Positions 18,254-25,517 of a DNA stretch of 64,000 nucleotides are shown one piece after another. Position 1 is the stretch's first letter. Every line of letters starts with the position of its first letter. A program made the translations under genes and the position numbers. The DNA is taken from positions 124,001-188,000 of the forward strand of contig NZ_JAUOTO010000007.1 of the NCBI RefSeq assembly GCF_030546645.1, written 5' to 3'. Under the pieces are notes generated by a model. That model saw nothing but the letters and a program-made list of their open reading frames with translations. It was not told the origin of the DNA and searched no databases. Origin of the DNA: Flavitalea plasmicola (lineage in GTDB: Bacteria > Bacteroidota > Bacteroidia > Chitinophagales > Chitinophagaceae).

Positions 18254-19117
18254 ATGAAGGGAATAATTCTGGCCGGAGGATCCGGCACTCGTCTGCACCC
18301 GATCACTTACGCCATCAGCAAACAGATCATGCCCGTATATGACAAACCCATGATCTACTATCCTTTGTCCACCCTGATGCTGGCTGGTATCCACGAGATC
18401 CTGATCATTTCCACGCCACATGATCTCCCGATGTTTAAAAAATTATTCGGGGACGGATCGCAGCTGGGCCTGCAGTTCTCCTATGCCGAACAGCCCTTGC
18501 CCAACGGACTGGCGCAAGCCTTCGTCATCGGCGCGGACTTCATCGGGAAAGACCCGGTGGCCCTCGTGCTGGGAGATAATATATTTTATGGGGCCGGCCT
18601 CGGCAAACAGCTGGAGAAAAATGCCAACCCCGAAGGCGGTATCGTATACGCTTACCAGGTCAGCGACCCCGAACGCTACGGCGTTGTCGAGTTCGACCAG
18701 GACAATAAAGCCATCTCTATTGAAGAGAAGCCGTCAAAGCCCAAAAGCAACTATGCGGTGCCGGGCCTTTATTTCTATGACAACGAGGTGGTAGGCATCT
18801 CCAAAAGCCTGAAACCTTCCCCCCGCGGAGAATACGAGATCACCGACGTCAATAAGGAATACCTCCGGCAAGGGAAGCTGAAAGTATCCATCCTGGATCG
18901 CGGCACCGCCTGGCTGGATACAGGCACTTTCGACTCCCTGATGCAGGCTTCGCAGTTCGTACAGGTCATAGAACAAAGACAAGGTATCAAGATCGCCTGC
19001 ATCGAAGAGATTGCCTACCGGAAAGGCTTTATAGACAAACAGCAGCTGGAAAAAATGGCGCAGCCACTGCTGAAGAGCGGTTACGGCCAATACCTTATTA
19101 ATCTGATTCATTCATAA
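18254..19117 (+). CDS. rfbA: Glucose-1-phosphate thymidylyltransferase
   Basis: A 287-residue nucleotidyltransferase that makes dTDP-glucose from dTTP and glucose-1-phosphate, the entry step to dTDP-rhamnose and related sugars. The N-terminus has the pyrophosphorylase signature [20 protein letters not shown] and [27 protein letters not shown], the metal/sugar-binding [19 protein letters not shown] and [11 protein letters not shown] follow in the usual order. Length is normal. The other rml genes are absent; it is followed 23 bp later by galE, so the two probably form a nucleotide-sugar unit for surface polysaccharide. Confidence 0.95.
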   Translation: MKGIILAGGSGTRLHPITYAISKQIMPVYDKPMIYYPLSTLMLAGIHEILIISTPHDLPMFKKLFGDGSQLGLQFSYAEQPLPNGLAQAFVIGADFIGKDPVALVLGDNIFYGAGLGKQLEKNANPEGGIVYAYQVSDPERYGVVEFDQDNKAISIEEKPSKPKSNYAVPGLYFYDNEVVGISKSLKPSPRGEYEITDVNKEYLRQGKLKVSILDRGTAWLDTGTFDSLMQASQFVQVIEQRQGIKIACIEEIAYRKGFIDKQQLEKMAQPLLKSGYGQYLINLIHS

Positions 19118-19140
19118 ACCCCCTGTAATTACTCTCGCTT

Positions 19141-20199
19141 ATGGAGAAAATTCTTGTCACCGGAGGATGCGGCTATATAGGCAGTCATACGATCGTAGAC
19201 CTTATTGCAAACGGATTTGAAGTTATTTGTGTAGACAATAACGTCCGCAGCTCTCCACGGATCTTAGAGGGCGTGGAAAAGATCACGGGCAAAAAGATCA
19301 AGAACTATAAAGTAGATCTTTGCAACTACGATGACACTTTCGCCATCTTCCAGGAAAATGAGAACATAGCAGGTATCATCCATTTCGCCGCCTACAAGGC
19401 AGTGGGAGAATCCGTGGAACAACCGCTGATGTACTTCGAGAACAACCTGATGTCCCTGATCAACCTGCTGAAATGCGTACAGGAATTCGAAATCCCGCAT
19501 TTTGTGTTCTCTTCCTCCTGCACCGTTTACGGCAATCCCGACGTGATCCCCGTGACGGAAATGACGCCCCCCAAGCCCGCCGAGTCGCCCTACGGCTATA
19601 CCAAGCAGATGGGAGAGCAGATCATCAATGAATTCTCCAAATCCACGAAATCCACGAAGAGCATCCTGTTGCGCTATTTCAATCCCGTAGGCGCTCACCC
19701 TTCCATCCTCATCGGGGAAATGCCCATCGGCAGACCCGCCAACCTGGTGCCCGCCATTACACAGACAGCCATCGGCAAATTGCCGCAGATGACCGTCTAT
19801 GGCGACGATTACCCCACCCGGGACGGCTCCTGCATCCGGGATTTCATCCACGTCTGCGATATTGCACACGCCCACACCCTGGCCATTCAATACATGCTGA
19901 ACGGGAAAATGTCCAAAGCGGCCGAAGTATACAACCTGGGAACAGGCAATGGCGTCACCGTGCTGGAAGCCATCCGCGCTTTCGAAAAGGTCAGCGGCGT
20001 AAAGCTGAATTACCAGATCGGCCCTCGCCGGCCGGGAGATGTAATAGCCATCTACGCCAACAACGACCTGGCTAAACGACAGCTGGGATGGCAGACGGAA
20101 TTCGGACTGGAAGATATGATGTCCACCGCCTGGAAATGGGAGCAGAAATTAAAGACGGACGAGAAGTTCTTCAACGGAAAATTTTCCGAGCTGAACTAA
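19141..20199 (+). CDS. galE: UDP-glucose 4-epimerase
   Basis: A 352-residue extended short-chain dehydrogenase that interconverts UDP-glucose and UDP-galactose with bound NAD. The Rossmann motif is GGCGYIGSHT at residues 8-17. The catalytic triad is visible as Ser in FVFSSSCTVYG and Tyr151-x3-Lys155 in SPYGYTKQMGEQ. Substrate-binding stretches are RYFNPVGAHPS, DYPTRDGSCIRDFIHVCDIA and GPRRPGDV. Full-length and typical. Located between rfbA and the transketolase half-gene on the same strand. Confidence 0.95.
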   Translation: MEKILVTGGCGYIGSHTIVDLIANGFEVICVDNNVRSSPRILEGVEKITGKKIKNYKVDLCNYDDTFAIFQENENIAGIIHFAAYKAVGESVEQPLMYFENNLMSLINLLKCVQEFEIPHFVFSSSCTVYGNPDVIPVTEMTPPKPAESPYGYTKQMGEQIINEFSKSTKSTKSILLRYFNPVGAHPSILIGEMPIGRPANLVPAITQTAIGKLPQMTVYGDDYPTRDGSCIRDFIHVCDIAHAHTLAIQYMLNGKMSKAAEVYNLGTGNGVTVLEAIRAFEKVSGVKLNYQIGPRRPGDVIAIYANNDLAKRQLGWQTEFGLEDMMSTAWKWEQKLKTDEKFFNGKFSELN

Positions 20200-20278
20200 A
20201 TTTTTGCCGTTAATTTGCATCACCAAACAAGGGCCCAGGCCCTTACAATTCTATTTTAATAATTCTCAATTCTGATTC

Positions 20279-21238
20279 ATGTTAAAAGAGATTCAAGTCA
20301 GTGGCAATAAGGACACAAGGAGCGGCTTTGGAGACGGCATCGCGGAAGCGGCACGTAAGAACCCGAATATCGTAGCGTTGACAGCCGACCTGGCCGGCTC
20401 GATGAAGCTGAATCAGTTCATGAAAGAATTTCCCGAAAGATTCGTCCAATGCGGCATTGCAGAAGCCAATATGATCGGCATCGCAGCCGGGTTGACCATC
20501 GGAGGTAAAATACCTTATACTACCACATTCGCCAACTTCTCCACAGGCAGGGTGTACGACCAGATCCGCCAGTCCGTGGCCTATTCCGGCAAGAATGTAA
20601 AAATATGCGCTTCCCACGCCGGCGTCACGCTCGGAGAGGACGGCGCCACCCACCAGATCCTGGAAGACATCGGCTTAATGAAAATGCTGCCCGGTATGTC
20701 CGTGGTCGTCCCTTGCGACTATGCACAGACAAAGGCTGCCACCATGGCTATCGCTGACTATGTCGGCCCCGTGTACCTCCGTTTCGGCCGCCCCGTATGG
20801 CCCATCTTCACCGACAAGCTCCCCTTTCAGCTGGGCAAGGCCCAGGTCTTCTCCGAAGGCACTGATGTCACGATCTTCGCCTGCGGCCACCTGGTATGGA
20901 AAGCGATAGAAGCCGGCCGCATCCTGGAAGAAAAAGGCATTTCCGTGGAAGTCATCAATATTCATACGATCAAGCCGCTGGACACCGCAGCCGTGATCAA
21001 CTCCCTTACCAAGACCCGCTGCGCCGTGACTGCCGAAGAGCATAACATCATCGGCGGGTTGGGCGACGCCATTGCACAGGTGGCTGCCCGCCATCTTCCC
21101 ACACCCATCGAATACGTCGGTACGAACGATACTTTTGGCGAAAGTGGTACTCCCACCGATCTCCTGAAAAAGTACGGCCTGGATACCCCTAATATCGTGG
21201 CAGCAGCCGAAAAGGTCATAGCCAGGAAAAATAAATAA
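20279..21238 (+). CDS. Transketolase C-terminal subunit (half-transketolase)
   Basis: A 319-residue protein covering only the pyrimidine-binding and C-terminal domains of transketolase. In split transketolases it pairs with a separate N-terminal thiamine-diphosphate-binding subunit to transfer two-carbon units in the pentose phosphate pathway. The catalytic Glu is at residue 62 in FVQCGIAEANMIGIAAGL. SHAGVTLGEDGATHQILEDI and EEHNIIGGLGDAIAQV are also typical. Split genes are usually adjacent, but no N-terminal half lies on either side: galE is upstream and a sigma-factor gene downstream. The partner must be elsewhere, or the protein serves a 1-deoxyxylulose-synthase-like complex. Its stop overlaps the sigma gene start by one base (TAATG). 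Confidence 0.9.
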   Translation: MLKEIQVSGNKDTRSGFGDGIAEAARKNPNIVALTADLAGSMKLNQFMKEFPERFVQCGIAEANMIGIAAGLTIGGKIPYTTTFANFSTGRVYDQIRQSVAYSGKNVKICASHAGVTLGEDGATHQILEDIGLMKMLPGMSVVVPCDYAQTKAATMAIADYVGPVYLRFGRPVWPIFTDKLPFQLGKAQVFSEGTDVTIFACGHLVWKAIEAGRILEEKGISVEVINIHTIKPLDTAAVINSLTKTRCAVTAEEHNIIGGLGDAIAQVAARHLPTPIEYVGTNDTFGESGTPTDLLKKYGLDTPNIVAAAEKVIARKNK

Positions 21239-21801
21239 TGAAGATGCCTATGGGGGTGACGATCCATGATGCGGAATTGCTAATTCAGTTCAGAAGCCCT
21301 GACACCAAGGAAAAGGCCTTTACTGCTATTATAAAAAAATACCAGGAAAAGCTTTATTGGCATATACGCCGTATGGTAGTCGACCATGAAGACGCCAATG
21401 ACGTATTGCAAAATGTTTTCATACGTGTATGGAACGGATTGGAGAATTTCCGGGAGGATAGCCAGCTGTATACCTGGCTGTACAGGATCGCTACGAATGA
21501 ATGCCTCAGCTTCCTGGACCAGCAAAAGAGAAAATCTACCCTCACTCTGGACGAGTCGGAATCGGGCCTGAGTAACAAGCTGATAGCGGACAAACATTTC
21601 GATCCCAACAAGCTGGAATGGAAACTGCAGCTCGCAATCCAGCAACTTCCTGAAAAACAAAGACTTGTATTCAATCTAAGATATTATGATGAGATGCCCT
21701 ACGAGGAAATGAGCCGGGTGCTGGATACCTCGGAAGGCGCACTGAAGGCATCTTATCACCATGCTGTGAAAAAAATTGAGGATTATATCCTGAATCATTA
21801 A
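21238..21801 (+). CDS. ECF-type sigma-70 factor
   Basis: A 187-residue extracytoplasmic-function sigma factor. Region 2 is residues 20-90 (YQEKLYWHIRRMVVDHEDAN, then DVLQNVFIRVW and TWLYRIATNECLSFLDQQKR). Region 4 is residues 130-185 (QLPEKQRLVFNLRYYDEMPY, then EEMSRVLDTSEGALKASYHHAVKKIE, the helix-turn-helix). The ATG overlaps the transketolase stop by one base, so it may be co-transcribed with metabolic genes, but its functional partners are the two genes after it: a membrane protein likely to be its anti-sigma factor (32 bp later) and a small exported protein. Met3 or Met5 could also be the start. Confidence 0.92.
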   Translation: MKMPMGVTIHDAELLIQFRSPDTKEKAFTAIIKKYQEKLYWHIRRMVVDHEDANDVLQNVFIRVWNGLENFREDSQLYTWLYRIATNECLSFLDQQKRKSTLTLDESESGLSNKLIADKHFDPNKLEWKLQLAIQQLPEKQRLVFNLRYYDEMPYEEMSRVLDTSEGALKASYHHAVKKIEDYILNH

Positions 21802-21833
21802 ACTTTAATTACCCCACGGGGTCTGAAAAGTAC

Positions 21834-22751
21834 ATGCAATCGAAGAAAGAAATATTGGAAGAATTGGAGGGGCTGAGCATGAAGGTCGCCGGCATCAGCC
21901 GGCAAATGCCTTTTGAGGTACCTGAAGGGTATTTCCCAGGGTTTCCCGAAAAAATGCTAGGCCTCCTCGCTGAGGATACTGCGGATGCGGCCCTGTCTCC
22001 CGGATGGGGGAAAGGCCCTGCCTTCAGTGTCCCTTCCGGCTATTTCGAAGGGTTCGCCTCCCGGATGATGGACAGGATAAAGACAGAACTGGGGGAGCAG
22101 CCCCTTGACGTAACCAATGAGGTGAGCCAGGAGGTAAGCGCGGAACTGGCCGCCATTTCCCCTTTCCTGAGCCAAATAGCCAAAAAAACACCCTTCCAGG
22201 TGCCCGTAGGCTATTTTGAAACCCTGGAAGCAGCACCCGTACTCCCGGAAGAAACCCTCTCCCCCCTGATGGCCGGACTAAAGAACCAGCCAACTTATCA
22301 GGCGCCGGAAGGATACTTTGAGACATTCCCGGAGATCCTGTCCGCCAGGGTGCAGCCGGCGGCTGCCGCCCCCGCCCGGACCGCCAGGGTCATTTCCATG
22401 AACAGCAGAAGGAAAGTATGGTGGCAATATTCAGCAGCAGCCGTGATCATAGGATTTGTCTTTAGCATCGGATGGCTGCGCCTGCATACCTCCGTCAACA
22501 AGCCGGGATTGACCGGCACCGACGTGTCCCAGGGATTGGCCAAGGTCAGCGACCAGGATATCGAGAGTTATCTGGATAACCAGGACAATCATGTCGCGCA
22601 GCTCCAGCAGGATGACGCCATTGGCAAGAGCATAGCTTCGTTGGAATTCTCGGACAATGATATAAAGAGTTTTTTAGGCGATCTTTCAGACAATGAATTG
22701 ACTCAGTACATGGAAGAGCATGGAGATCTTAAAGATTATCCAACGAATTAA
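21834..22751 (+). CDS. Putative anti-sigma membrane protein with four xVPxGYF motifs
   Basis: A 305-residue protein with one clear transmembrane helix near residues 202-220 (QYSAAAVIIGFVFSIGWLRL). The cytoplasmic N-terminal part carries four spaced copies of a short motif: FEVPEGYFPGF (about residue 26), FSVPSGYFEGF (64), FQVPVGYFETL (120) and YQAPEGYFETF (155). The extracytoplasmic C-terminal part has two related acidic segments, DQDIESYLDNQ and DNDIKSFLGDLSDNELTQYM. The gene directly follows an ECF sigma gene and has the N-in single-TM layout of an anti-sigma factor, so that role is inferred. It lacks a recognisable zinc-binding anti-sigma motif. The repeated GYF element may be the interaction unit. 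Confidence 0.8.
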   Translation: MQSKKEILEELEGLSMKVAGISRQMPFEVPEGYFPGFPEKMLGLLAEDTADAALSPGWGKGPAFSVPSGYFEGFASRMMDRIKTELGEQPLDVTNEVSQEVSAELAAISPFLSQIAKKTPFQVPVGYFETLEAAPVLPEETLSPLMAGLKNQPTYQAPEGYFETFPEILSARVQPAAAAPARTARVISMNSRRKVWWQYSAAAVIIGFVFSIGWLRLHTSVNKPGLTGTDVSQGLAKVSDQDIESYLDNQDNHVAQLQQDDAIGKSIASLEFSDNDIKSFLGDLSDNELTQYMEEHGDLKDYPTN

Positions 22752-22759
22752 GAGCGATC

Positions 22760-23173
22760 ATGATTAAAAAAATACTATCCGTATTAATCTTACTTGGCTG
22801 GTTCGCACTGCCGGGCCTCGCCCAGGCGGGAAGGCAGCAGCGTCCCGGTGCCGCCCTGGAAGCCATGAAGATCGCTTTTATCACCAAAAGGCTGGACCTC
22901 ACTCCTGAAGAAGCTGAACGCTTCTGGCCTATCTATAACCGCTATGCCGCCGAAGTCAGACAGGCCTACATTGTTTACCGGGACCGTCAAAACGAGATCG
23001 AGCTGGATGAAGCGCTCCTCACCATAAGGAAAAAGTATAACTCCGAATTTTTAAAGGCACTCGCTCCCGAAAAGGTCAACCAGTTCTTCCGGGCCGAAAA
23101 GGACTTTGCCGGCTTCGTACAAAAGGAAATGCAGCGACGACAAATGCAGCGACGACCTTTTGGCGGCAGGTAG
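22760..23173 (+). CDS. Small exported protein with LTPEEAERFWPIY motif (Spy/LTXXQ-like)
   Basis: A 137-residue protein with a signal peptide (MIKKILSVLILLGWFALPGL-AQA). The helical mature part holds KRLDLTPEEAERFWPIYNRY and later LAPEKVNQFFRAEKDF, ending in a basic RRQMQRRPF tail. This pattern is frequent in small periplasmic Bacteroidota proteins found next to sigma/anti-sigma genes and resembles the LTXXQ motif of Spy/CpxP envelope-stress chaperones. It follows the putative anti-sigma gene by 8 bp and completes a three-gene envelope-stress-like module. Ligand or client unknown. Confidence 0.82.
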   Translation: MIKKILSVLILLGWFALPGLAQAGRQQRPGAALEAMKIAFITKRLDLTPEEAERFWPIYNRYAAEVRQAYIVYRDRQNEIELDEALLTIRKKYNSEFLKALAPEKVNQFFRAEKDFAGFVQKEMQRRQMQRRPFGGR

Positions 23174-23328
23174 CCATCCCACCATAGACCGCTATATTTT
23201 ACTTATTTACCGATTAATTTTATTGGGCGGTGGCCTATTACCGATATTTGAACCTGGTGTTTTTCATAGGTTAGCAACGGCCGGCTCTTTCCAGGGCAGG
23301 CCTTCTTTTTGCGCCTACGGCAGCCATG

Positions 23329-23410
23329 AGCTGCAAGCCTCAAGCCTCAAGCTACAAGCTGAGACCTAATTAAGCGTAGCTTGTAGCTTGCAGCTATCAG
23401 CTTGAAGCTA
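23329..23410. repeat. Heptamer hairpin repeat, site A
   Basis: The left arm is a 7-bp series (AGCTGCAAGCCTCAAGCCTC onward, 23329-23360) and the right arm its complement (23377-23410). The core CAAGCTACAAGCT (23348-23360) pairs perfectly with AGCTTGTAGCTTG (23378-23390) across 17 nt. It lies between convergent genes, and its right arm encodes the last residues and stop codon of the MBL hydrolase. Confidence 0.85.
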
Positions 23411-24143
23411 AGTAGGGTGTCCGGATATCATGGTAAAAAAGGAACGTCCACCCTTCCTTCCTCCCCAACTCCCACCATTGCTGCCTGAGCTCCATCGCCT
23501 TCTTCCCGTCATAGTCATACTTCGCTACAAAACGGCTTTTCATCTGCTGCAGCTGAGGGGCCACATCCCCTCCGAAAAATACCTTCTCCCCTCCATCCAC
23601 GATCCAGAACACCTGGTGCCAGGGACAATGCGCACCCGTCACTTCATATTTAATATAACCATCCAGCACCCCGTTGCCATCCAGGAAAACAACTTTTGGA
23701 GAATCCTTCAGGATGTCCAGCTCGTCCGTGATGTAAGAGGTAGGGCCTTTCTCGTAGGCATATTCCAGCTCCTTTCGCTGTACATAATAAGTGGCATTGG
23801 GAAAAGACAGCTCCCGGGTCCCGGGACGACCTTTCACCTCCCTGCTCACACCGCCCGCATGATCCTTATGAAGATGGCTCATCAATACTTTGGTGACCCT
23901 GGCCGGGTCAATGCCCGCCGCCCGCAGGTTGCGATGGATCTGCAGCTCCCCGTCTATCTCAAACCCCAATCCCGTATCCACCACCAGGATATCCTCCGCG
24001 GTGATGATCGCGAATGGCTGGACTTCCACCAGCAGGCTTCCGACAGGACGCTGCTGCAGATCGTCCTTCTGCGTATCGAAAGGGACGAATAACTTGCTCT
24101 TATCGATGGTGAAAGAACCTTCGGACAATGGAATGATCTTCAT
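23397..24143 (-). CDS. MBL-fold metallo-hydrolase
   Basis: A 248-residue metallo-beta-lactamase-fold hydrolase. The metal-binding motif SHLHKDHAGG (HxHxDH) is near residue 90, GAHCPWHQVFWIVDGGEKVFFGGD carries the later His/Asp ligands, and VDTGLGFEIDGEL is the loop before. Cytoplasmic with no signal peptide. The C-terminal YLASS and the stop lie within repeat site A, so the natural end may have been altered by the repeat. It could act on a lactone or thioester, but the substrate is unknown. It ends the same strand as the rod-shape operon, starting 28 bp after rodA, and may be co-transcribed. Confidence 0.88.
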   Translation of the reverse strand: MKIIPLSEGSFTIDKSKLFVPFDTQKDDLQQRPVGSLLVEVQPFAIITAEDILVVDTGLGFEIDGELQIHRNLRAAGIDPARVTKVLMSHLHKDHAGGVSREVKGRPGTRELSFPNATYYVQRKELEYAYEKGPTSYITDELDILKDSPKVVFLDGNGVLDGYIKYEVTGAHCPWHQVFWIVDGGEKVFFGGDVAPQLQQMKSRFVAKYDYDGKKAMELRQQWWELGRKEGWTFLFYHDIRTPYLASS

Positions 24144-24171
24144 GCTGCAAAATTAACGGTATTACTACTAT

Positions 24172-25515
24172 CTATCTTAATACCATCTGCCTGTCCGCAT
24201 CCAGCCGCACCAGGATAAACAGCATGACGCTGAAGGTAAGCAGGCTCGTCCCTCCATAGCTGACAAATGGAAGGGGTATACCGATAACAGGGGCCAGGCC
24301 GATCGTCATACAGACATTGATGACGATGTGAAAGAAGAGCACGCTGGCCACTCCATAAGCATAGCAACGGCTGAATACGCTGCGCTGTCGCTCGGCAACA
24401 GAGACGATCCGCATCAGCAGTAATGCATAAATACCCAGGAACAGGATACTGCCAACAAAACCAAACCCCTCCCCGATGGTACAGAAGATAAAGTCGGTTT
24501 TCTGTTCGGGCACGAAATCATACCGGGTCTGTGTGCCCTTCAATAACCCCTTCCCTATAAGCCCCCCGCTGCCAATAGCGATCTTACTCTGCTTGACATT
24601 GTAGTTGTTGTCTTTTTTCTTCCCTTTCTGCTCGCTTTCAATCGCCGCTTCCGTGGCCTGGTCCTTGGGAACATAATCCTTCCCGATGGCATCATAGATC
24701 CGTTTCACCTGGTAAGGCTTGAACACATGATCGAAGACAAAGGGAACGACAAATCGTTGCACACCCACACAGACAAACCAGATACCCACGATCAGGAAAA
24801 GGATGCTGCGGCTCCGCTTCACCTGCCTGCGCAGGATATAAATGGCCAATAGTGCGATCAGCGTGAGGATAATGGCCAGCGTATTCGGTTCCAGCAGCAG
24901 CGTCGCCACTACCAGTACGGAAAAGCTAAAGCCGATCACCAGCACGGAAGCAGGCAGACCTTCCCGGAACATCACCAGGAAAAAGGAGAAATACACCAGC
25001 GAAAGGCCCGTCTCCTTCTGCATGATGCTGAACATGGCCGGAACCAGGGCAATGGCGGCAGCGATCAGCTGACTGCGGGGCCGGGTAAAATTAGTATCGA
25101 CCCTGGATAGGTATTTCGCCAGGGCGAGGTTCACAAAAAGCTTGCAAAGGTCAGCCGGCTGCAGCTGGAAGGCGCTGCCAAAGCGAATGATCGACTCCGT
25201 GCCCTTTACCTTGGAGTGAAAGGGGAATACCAGCAGCAGGAGGAAAATCCCAAAGGCATAACCCAGGTTAGCCGTAGCCGTGAAAAATTTGCTATCCGTC
25301 AGCAGGATGAAGGTACCGATGATACCCGCGATGATAAAGAACAGCAGCTGGCGGCTATAGTCCGTTTTCAGGGAAATAAAGCCCTGTATGACATTTTCAC
25401 CTTCATGATAGGAGGCGGCAAAAATGCTGGTGACCCCGATGGCGCAGAGGATAAACCAGATCCAGACCAGGCTCCAGTCTACACCTTTTGATATGGTAGG
25501 GTTACGTTGGCTCAT
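24172..25515 (-). CDS. rodA: Peptidoglycan polymerase RodA (SEDS family)
   Basis: A 447-residue polytopic SEDS glycosyltransferase that polymerises peptidoglycan glycan strands during elongation together with PBP2. Conserved blocks are SIIRFGSAFQLQPADLCKLF-like near residue 120, QKETGLSLVYFSFFLVMF with the catalytic-region Asp replaced in the local pattern (E-T-G), and GLAPVIGIPLPFVSYGGTSL near the C-terminus. An extended loop of about 60 residues between residues 270 and 330 (rich in Lys, Glu and Asn) makes it longer than the E. coli protein, as is usual for Bacteroidota. Starts 2 bp after the mrdA stop. Confidence 0.95.
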   Translation of the reverse strand: MSQRNPTISKGVDWSLVWIWFILCAIGVTSIFAASYHEGENVIQGFISLKTDYSRQLLFFIIAGIIGTFILLTDSKFFTATANLGYAFGIFLLLLVFPFHSKVKGTESIIRFGSAFQLQPADLCKLFVNLALAKYLSRVDTNFTRPRSQLIAAAIALVPAMFSIMQKETGLSLVYFSFFLVMFREGLPASVLVIGFSFSVLVVATLLLEPNTLAIILTLIALLAIYILRRQVKRSRSILFLIVGIWFVCVGVQRFVVPFVFDHVFKPYQVKRIYDAIGKDYVPKDQATEAAIESEQKGKKKDNNYNVKQSKIAIGSGGLIGKGLLKGTQTRYDFVPEQKTDFIFCTIGEGFGFVGSILFLGIYALLLMRIVSVAERQRSVFSRCYAYGVASVLFFHIVINVCMTIGLAPVIGIPLPFVSYGGTSLLTFSVMLFILVRLDADRQMVLR

Positions 25516-25517
25516 AA

